28,468 nucleotides of DNA from Oscillospiraceae bacterium (lineage in GTDB: Bacteria > Bacillota > Clostridia > Oscillospirales > Ruminococcaceae), in contig SFLS01000017.1 in assembly GCA_004554485.1 (NCBI GenBank), positions 1 to 28,468 of the forward strand, in the 5' to 3' direction. The notes under the pieces are model-generated. The model did not search any database. It was not told the origin of the DNA and saw only the letters and a list, made by a program, of their open reading frames with translations. The translations under genes were made by a program, and so were the position numbers. Shown in pieces: positions 24,705 through 28,468 of the stretch (positions within the stretch are counted from its first letter, which is position 1; the number at the start of each line of letters is the position of its first letter).

Positions 24705-25421
24705 ATGTTTTACCGGGAAGATTACAGACCCAGACTGGCCGACTATGACCGCCGCGGCAGGCTATCCTACGAGGCGATCCTGCAGATCCTGGAGACGGCG
24801 GGCAGCCATCATTCGGATACCGTCAACGACAGCGTGATAGCAGGCAGCCAAAGCGGCATCGCGTGGATCCTGGCGGACTGGCACATCCGCATCCAAAAGC
24901 GCCCCGAAAGCGGGGACGAGCTGCATATTGTCACCTGGGTGCGGGGGAAAGCCCGCGCCGGCGCGATCCTGCGCGGCTTTCTCGTAACCGACAAAAGCGG
25001 AAATGAGATGCTCCGCGCCGAAGCGAGGACCGCCCTGTATGACACAGAGCGCGGCCGGCCGACACGCATCAGCGAAGCGCTTTTTGCCGCCTACGGACCG
25101 GAGGAAAAGACGGTATTTGAGGAGGGCGCGGTACGCCTGCACCCGTTGGAGCAGTACCGGCGCGCCGTGCCCCTTTTCCTGCGCCGGAGCGATATCGACT
25201 TTAACAACCACGTCCACAATACCCGGTATATGGACTTCGCCCTGGAGGCGCTGCCCCGGGAGGCATATGAAAGGGATGAGCTGAAAGAACTCCGCATTGC
25301 CTATCTCAAGCCGGTGAAGGCAGGGGACGCCGTGACGCTGAAATACAGCCCGGTGGGGAATACCCATGCGGTGGCGGTTTTTGCCGGCGACACCCCCTGC
25401 GCGCTGATGGAATTTGCCTGA
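24705..25421 (+). CDS. Acyl-ACP thioesterase (FatA/FatB-like family)
   Basis: Releases free fatty acids from acyl-ACP in the cytoplasm. The 238-aa protein has two hotdog domains (about 1-125 and 150-238). The catalytic segment DFNNHVHNTRY has Asp165, Asn167 and His169 in the positions of the plant-type DxNxH motif. There is no signal peptide. The ribosome site GGAGAG lies 6 bases before the ATG. Bacterial members are common in anaerobic Firmicutes; chain-length preference cannot be read from the sequence. Confidence 0.92.
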   Translation: MFYREDYRPRLADYDRRGRLSYEAILQILETAGSHHSDTVNDSVIAGSQSGIAWILADWHIRIQKRPESGDELHIVTWVRGKARAGAILRGFLVTDKSGNEMLRAEARTALYDTERGRPTRISEALFAAYGPEEKTVFEEGAVRLHPLEQYRRAVPLFLRRSDIDFNNHVHNTRYMDFALEALPREAYERDELKELRIAYLKPVKAGDAVTLKYSPVGNTHAVAVFAGDTPCALMEFA

Positions 25422-25452
25422 GGCCAAAGCGGTGCGAGAGCCGAAAGATAAA

Positions 25453-25493
25453 AGCCGGCGCGGCCTTTTGGGGCGCGCCGGCTCCTGCGTTTA
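25453..25493 (+). terminator. Terminator after the thioesterase gene
   Basis: A 10-bp perfect stem (25453-25462 with 25474-25483) with an 11-base loop, followed by a weak T stretch (CCTGCGTTTAT). Confidence 0.6.
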
Positions 25494-25509
25494 TCCGGAG
25501 AGAACGCAT

Positions 25510-25534
25510 CGGGACGCCTTTGAAAGGCGTCCCG
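25510..25534. terminator. Second hairpin between the convergent genes
   Basis: An 11-bp perfect stem with loop TGA, 13 bases past the stop of the minus-strand PLC-like gene. It lacks a T run on either strand, so it may be a 3' end stabiliser or weak terminator rather than an intrinsic terminator. Confidence 0.5.
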
Positions 25535-25546
25535 AACTGTTTATGC

Positions 25547-26212
25547 TCAACCGAGGTGGCTGCGCACCATCTGCATACATTTGGCGGTGGCGAACAGGAT
25601 AAACTCGTCCCGTTCCTCCGGGGAGAGCCACAGACTTTCCGCCGGATCCGCCGCAGCCTCTTCCGCCAGGCGGCGCGGGATGGCGTGCACCTGGTTTTGG
25701 ATATCCTCCGGCTCGTAGTACTCCAGATACCGGTTGGGAAAATCGGTGATGCCGCGCAGCGTCTGAAGCGGGGGATACTGGGGATTGGCGCGGTAGTCGG
25801 CCAGGTCCGCCCGGCGCAGGTCCTCCCGCAGCAGGGCGATATTTTCCCGGGAGGGGTCGGCCAGCGCTTCCCGTCGGGGACGCAGCACCCGCTCGTTCCA
25901 CATGGCATCGGTGATGAGGTGAATATAATAGCCCCAGTAGAAGGCACGGGCTTCCTCATCGGCGGCCTGCGGCATACACTGTGCAAAAAAGCCTTCAAAA
26001 TCGATCAGAAAGCGGTCCAGCCGCTCATCCTTCTTCATCCAGTGGGTCACAAGACGGCCCGGCAGATAGCGGGGCGTGCCGTCGGGGTTCTGCTCGGTGC
26101 GGCCGCAGTCCGGCGCGATGGAGCCGGCATAGTAGTGCGGCAGGGAGATCCCCTGCGGCAGGCAGGGCAGCAGCGCCTGGGCCACCCGCAGATGCGTCAT
26201 CCAATAGGCCAT
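25547..26212 (-). CDS. Zinc-dependent phospholipase C-like protein (PF00882-type)
   Basis: A 221-aa protein with the His/Asp pattern of the zinc-dependent PLC-like family: THLRVA with His7, GSIAPD with Asp35, THW with His57, and GYYIHLITDAMW with His98 and Asp102. No signal peptide is visible, so it is probably intracellular, unlike secreted clostridial alpha-toxin, and it lacks that toxin's membrane-binding domain. True substrate unknown. Its start lies one base after the stop of the upstream DUF3267-like gene (TGATATG), with GGAGGG before it, so the two are an operon. Confidence 0.7.
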   Translation of the reverse strand: MAYWMTHLRVAQALLPCLPQGISLPHYYAGSIAPDCGRTEQNPDGTPRYLPGRLVTHWMKKDERLDRFLIDFEGFFAQCMPQAADEEARAFYWGYYIHLITDAMWNERVLRPRREALADPSRENIALLREDLRRADLADYRANPQYPPLQTLRGITDFPNRYLEYYEPEDIQNQVHAIPRRLAEEAAADPAESLWLSPEERDEFILFATAKCMQMVRSHLG

Positions 26213-26213
26213 A

Positions 26214-26804
26214 TCAACCCTCCGCAGCGGTGTAGATCTTCAGCGAGCCGCCGTTATCCTGCAGGTAGGTATCGGCAGGATAGCGCAGCAGGATCGCGAA
26301 CCCGACGATCTTGCCGGCCCAGCCGGACAGCGAAACCAGGAACATCAGGAAGGGGATCCAGAACAGGTTTTCGGAAACGGCAAGGGAGGCGGCCAGCAGC
26401 AGCCCGCACCAGATGACGGCGGGGAGAGCGGTGCTGAGCAGCCAGGCCCCGCGGCGGACATAATTGCGGCCGCTGCAGGCGACGATATAAAAGCCCATCG
26501 AGACGTATTCGATGCGGCAGCCGCAGAAGCGGTAAATGCAAAAGCCGTGCAGCTTGGCCTGCAGGCGCATGGAAGCGACCATCAGCAAAAAGGCAGCCAG
26601 GCAGTACACCAGGGAAAAGACGGCATTTTTGGCCGAGGAAAGCAGCGTGAACGGGTGAGAGGGCAGCGCCAGCAGGACCGGACCGACCAGCAGGATGAGG
26701 GTGAGCAGCAGCCCGATCACATTTTCGCGGGACATCCCGACAAAATCGACCTCGCGCACAAGGCGGTAATTGCCGGGGAGAATTTCGTAATGATTGGGGT
26801 TCAT
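26214..26804 (-). CDS. DUF3267-like membrane protein with degenerate metal site
   Basis: I choose the ATG at 26802-26804 (AAGGAGG upstream), giving 196 aa; the longer frame crosses the promoter. The protein has four hydrophobic helices (about 28-48, 58-80, 124-146 and 148-172). The opening (LPGNYRLVREVDF) and the end (RYPADTYLQDNGGSLKIY) are typical of DUF3267, a group of putative zincins with an HELxHG motif in helix 2. At that place this protein reads QAKLHG (82-87), so the His and Glu are lost. It has its own promoter and is cotranscribed with the PLC-like gene. Confidence 0.65.
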   Translation of the reverse strand: MNPNHYEILPGNYRLVREVDFVGMSRENVIGLLLTLILLVGPVLLALPSHPFTLLSSAKNAVFSLVYCLAAFLLMVASMRLQAKLHGFCIYRFCGCRIEYVSMGFYIVACSGRNYVRRGAWLLSTALPAVIWCGLLLAASLAVSENLFWIPFLMFLVSLSGWAGKIVGFAILLRYPADTYLQDNGGSLKIYTAAEG

Positions 26805-26855
26805 AAAGGGGTGGCCTCCTTGAAAAGAATAAAGGGATGGCTCGAAAGCAGTATT

Positions 26856-26884
26856 ATTATAGCATAGAATGCAGAGAATACCAA
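26856..26884 (-). promoter_or_regulatory. Promoter of the DUF3267-like/PLC-like operon
   Basis: TTGGTA (26879-26884), 17 bases, perfect TATAAT (26856-26861) on the minus strand, about 50 bases before the ATG. Confidence 0.75.
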
Positions 26885-26902
26885 AACATTTTTTAGCGCG
26901 CA

Positions 26903-26931
26903 TTGCTATTTTGGGAAAAACTGATTATAAT
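26903..26931 (+). promoter_or_regulatory. Promoter of the small acidic membrane protein gene
   Basis: TTGCTA (26903-26908), 17 bases, perfect TATAAT (26926-26931), about 38 bases before the ATG. It is back-to-back with the promoter of the minus-strand operon. Confidence 0.7.
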
Positions 26932-26969
26932 AAAAAAGGCGATATGCCGCAGGAAGGAGAGTTTGTACC

Positions 26970-27164
26970 ATGAGAAACAGAAAATGCTGCTGGGGGGCTG
27001 TGATGGCCGTGCTGGCCGCACTGCTGGCCGCTGCCGCCGCACTGACGGTACTGCTGCGCCGCCACCATACCGCCTGCAGTGAGGAGCTGGAGGACGAGGA
27101 TCTGGTGGAATATCTGGAGACTGAGCCGGAAGGCCCCGCCGCCCAGCCGGAGGAGCAGGCCTGA
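26970..27164 (+). CDS. Small single-pass membrane protein with acidic tail
   Basis: A 64-aa protein with a short basic start (MRNRK), one membrane helix (about 8-29), the positive stop RRHH, and a strongly acidic tail (about 37-64, rich in Glu and Asp). The promoter and a good ribosome site (AAGGAGAG) 11 bases upstream make it a real gene. N-in topology, with the acidic tail outside or the reverse, cannot be settled, though the basic residues after the helix argue for the tail staying in the cytoplasm. No known family recognised. Confidence 0.7.
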   Translation: MRNRKCCWGAVMAVLAALLAAAAALTVLLRRHHTACSEELEDEDLVEYLETEPEGPAAQPEEQA

Positions 27165-27191
27165 AAGTACAGCGTGCGGAGAAATTATCTC

Positions 27192-27223
27192 TTGACAAGG
27201 CAGACCCGTTGTGGTACTATAAT
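27192..27223 (+). promoter_or_regulatory. Promoter of the tRNA-fMet gene
   Basis: A perfect TTGACA (27192-27197), 17 bases, TACTAT (27215-27220); the overlapping TATAAT (27218-27223) would give a 20-base spacer. The tRNA begins about 27 bases further on. Confidence 0.85.
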
Positions 27224-27249
27224 GTGGCACCTGAAAGGGTGCCCGATAT

Positions 27250-27326
<77 letters not shown>

Positions 27327-27332
27327 GAAAGG

Positions 27333-27362
27333 AAAAGATCACCCATCGGGTGGTCTTTTTTC
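27333..27362 (+). terminator. Intrinsic terminator of the tRNA gene
   Basis: A 12-bp stem (27333-27344 with 27348-27359, one G-T pair, loop ATC) ending in a T run, starting 7 bases after the CCA. Confidence 0.9.
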
Positions 27363-27390
27363 TTTCCCTGATTATGGAGATAGGGTTTGA

Positions 27391-27687
27391 AACTTCAGCC
27401 GGAGGGCTAACCCGGAGCAAATTCTTCGACTGCCGCTGCGGGCGGAGCTGTGCGTCGTAGGGGTGCGCGCCCATGCCTTTTGCCCGTCAGCGCAGGAAAA
27501 CCGCTTCCCGGTGGCGGTGGAATCCACCCTGGAGGAACCGTTCGGGCAGACGGTGGCGTTCCGGTATCAGGGGCAGACGGCAAAGCCGCTGCCGCTGTGG
27601 TGGCGCACTGCCAAGGATACCCCCGCAGGGGAGGGCCTTTGGCTGGGCGTCGCCCCGCGCGATGTGCTGCCGCTGTACCCGGAATAA
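27391..27687 (+). pseudogene. Remnant: C-terminal (TOBE-like) end of an ABC transporter ATPase gene
   Basis: An open frame (stop-to-stop 27391-27687, first GTG at 27463) with no ribosome site encodes about 98 residues. The second half reads like the C-terminal regulatory region of CysA/PotA-type ABC ATPases: a V-G-V-R-A-H opening, ENRFPVAVE, a stretch with PLWW, and the ending LGVAPRDVLPLYPE. No Walker A, signature or Walker B is found upstream; the tRNA terminator lies only 30 bases before it. I infer a deletion that removed the front of the gene and left the tail between the tRNA gene and the next terminator. It is probably not expressed. Confidence 0.6.
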
Positions 27688-27689
27688 GA

Positions 27690-27730
27690 AAAAAGCAGTC
27701 CGCCGAGAAACCGGCAGGACTGCTTTTTGT
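27690..27730. terminator. Bidirectional terminator
   Basis: AAAAAGCAGTCC (27690-27701) pairs with GGACTGCTTTTT (27717-27728), with an inner GCCG/CGGC helix (27702-27705 with 27712-27715). The T run on one side and A run on the other let it serve both the remnant and the convergent flavin reductase gene. Confidence 0.9.
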
Positions 27731-27755
27731 GCTTTTTGGGGCTAACACATTTTTG

Positions 27756-28439
27756 TTATTTTTTATCAAAGACGGCGCTCCCCGCTCCGCAAACGGGGCA
27801 CAGGAACTCATTGGGGAGGTTGTCGGAACGGTGAAGATAGCCACACAGCCGGCAAACATAGCCATGGGCGCGCACCGGGGTGCGATAGGCGGTAATCCCA
27901 TCGGGGATATCGCCGCCGTCGGCGTTGTAGTCCGCCAGCGTCAGGGCCGGAACGTCATGCAGCGCCCGGGCGTCCTCAGCGTCCAGTACGAACAGGGCAT
28001 AGCTGTTCAGGTCCAGCTCCTGCGAAACCTTCGTATCGGTGCTGGAGGGCCCATAGCGGCGGTAGCTGCCCAGGTCGACCTCCTGCACCGCCCGCAGACT
28101 GATGACAGCGTTGGCGCCGGTCAGATAGGGGTTGCCATTGTCATCTCTGGCACTTTCATAGCAGGAAAACTTTTCGGTATGGCGGCTGCTTTCAAAGCCG
28201 AACAGGTGCAGCAGTTCGCCGGAAGCGTTGCGGGGAACAACACTGACGGCAACACTCTTTTGGGTATGCAGGGCAAGGTAGGTGGCGTTTTTCTTGTTCA
28301 GGGTCAGGGTAAAGCGGGGTCTGGCGCCGGAGGTGACCTGCGCAAAGGAATTCACCAGGCAGCCGTAATCCTTGCCGTCCCACGCAACGCCGACGATGAA
28401 AATACCGTAATTGAGCCTTTGAAATGCCTCGTAATTCAT
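27756..28439 (-). CDS. Flavin reductase-rubredoxin fusion protein
   Basis: The 227-aa protein joins an FMN-binding flavin reductase-like domain (about 1-160, with the VNSFAQVTS and SVAVSVVPRNAS segments of this family) to a C-terminal rubredoxin-like domain with Cys196, Cys199, Cys214 and Cys217 (CRLCGY and CPVCGA). Such fusions are common in anaerobes and are thought to move electrons to oxygen- or peroxide-reducing partners; the exact partner is unknown. The ATG at 28437-28439 has AGGAG 8 bases upstream. The spacing between the Cys pairs (14 residues) is shorter than in free rubredoxins. Confidence 0.9.
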   Translation of the reverse strand: MNYEAFQRLNYGIFIVGVAWDGKDYGCLVNSFAQVTSGARPRFTLTLNKKNATYLALHTQKSVAVSVVPRNASGELLHLFGFESSRHTEKFSCYESARDDNGNPYLTGANAVISLRAVQEVDLGSYRRYGPSSTDTKVSQELDLNSYALFVLDAEDARALHDVPALTLADYNADGGDIPDGITAYRTPVRAHGYVCRLCGYLHRSDNLPNEFLCPVCGAGSAVFDKK

Positions 28440-28468
28440 AACATCAACTCCTATTGACTTAGTGGATA

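Overview
The window looks like chromosomal DNA of a GC-rich Gram-positive gut-type Clostridia bacterium, probably Oscillospiraceae/Ruminococcaceae (Faecalibacterium- or Gemmiger-like). This is inferred from GC-rich Firmicute gene content: a type-3 (archaeal-style) ProS, RemA, YicC, omega, PrkC with PASTA repeats and its PP2C partner, a YugP-type peptidase, CoaX instead of CoaA, ECF-type vitamin uptake, strong AGGAGG ribosome binding sites and sigma-A-like promoters. No phage, insertion sequence, CRISPR array or rRNA was seen. Nearly all of the window is housekeeping.

Layout. 1-396 (-) is the start of a zinc-ribbon membrane protein that runs off the left edge. 653-1945 (-) is an HtrA-type protease, divergent from proS (2230-3666, +). 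Then come a damaged Mrp/NBP35-type ATPase gene (3838-4609), coaX (4622-5404) and an ECF substrate-binding subunit (5686-6288) that probably imports pantothenate for CoaX. From 20450 down to 6458 lies one collinear minus-strand block: yicC, remA, gmk, rpoZ, priA, def, fmt, yugP-like, rsmB, rlmN, PP2C phosphatase, prkC, rsgA, an unknown 179-aa protein and an alkyltransferase-like protein. It combines translation, rRNA modification, ribosome assembly, nucleotide supply, replication restart and Ser/Thr phospho-signalling. It matches the Bacillus yloC-rsgA block, except that coaBC is missing between rpoZ and priA. A good promoter lies before yicC, and a clear terminator sits after rpoZ. Upstream are an EamA transporter and hemW (both -), then lepA and an acyl-ACP thioesterase (+). 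The right end has a PLC-like protein and a DUF3267-like membrane protein (-), a small acidic membrane protein (+), an initiator tRNA-fMet gene, a C-terminal remnant of an ABC ATPase gene, and a flavin reductase-rubredoxin fusion (-).

The most unusual signal is a family of four intergenic cloverleaf elements (424-519, 3702-3786, 6366-6443, 21509-21593). Each has an outer helix with the shared core CCGCAGG/CCTGCGG (shortened to CGCAGG-type pairing in none of the copies) closing exactly three hairpins. The inner stems differ completely between copies but remain almost perfectly paired, with small loops such as TGC and TTC. Other points of interest are an alkyltransferase-like protein with Thr in place of the active-site Cys (PTHR), the internal deletion plus frameshift in the Mrp gene, a DUF3267-like protein lacking the HExxH residues, and a promoter with a long unassigned leader before the ECF gene. 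All assignments are from reading the sequence; no database search was run.
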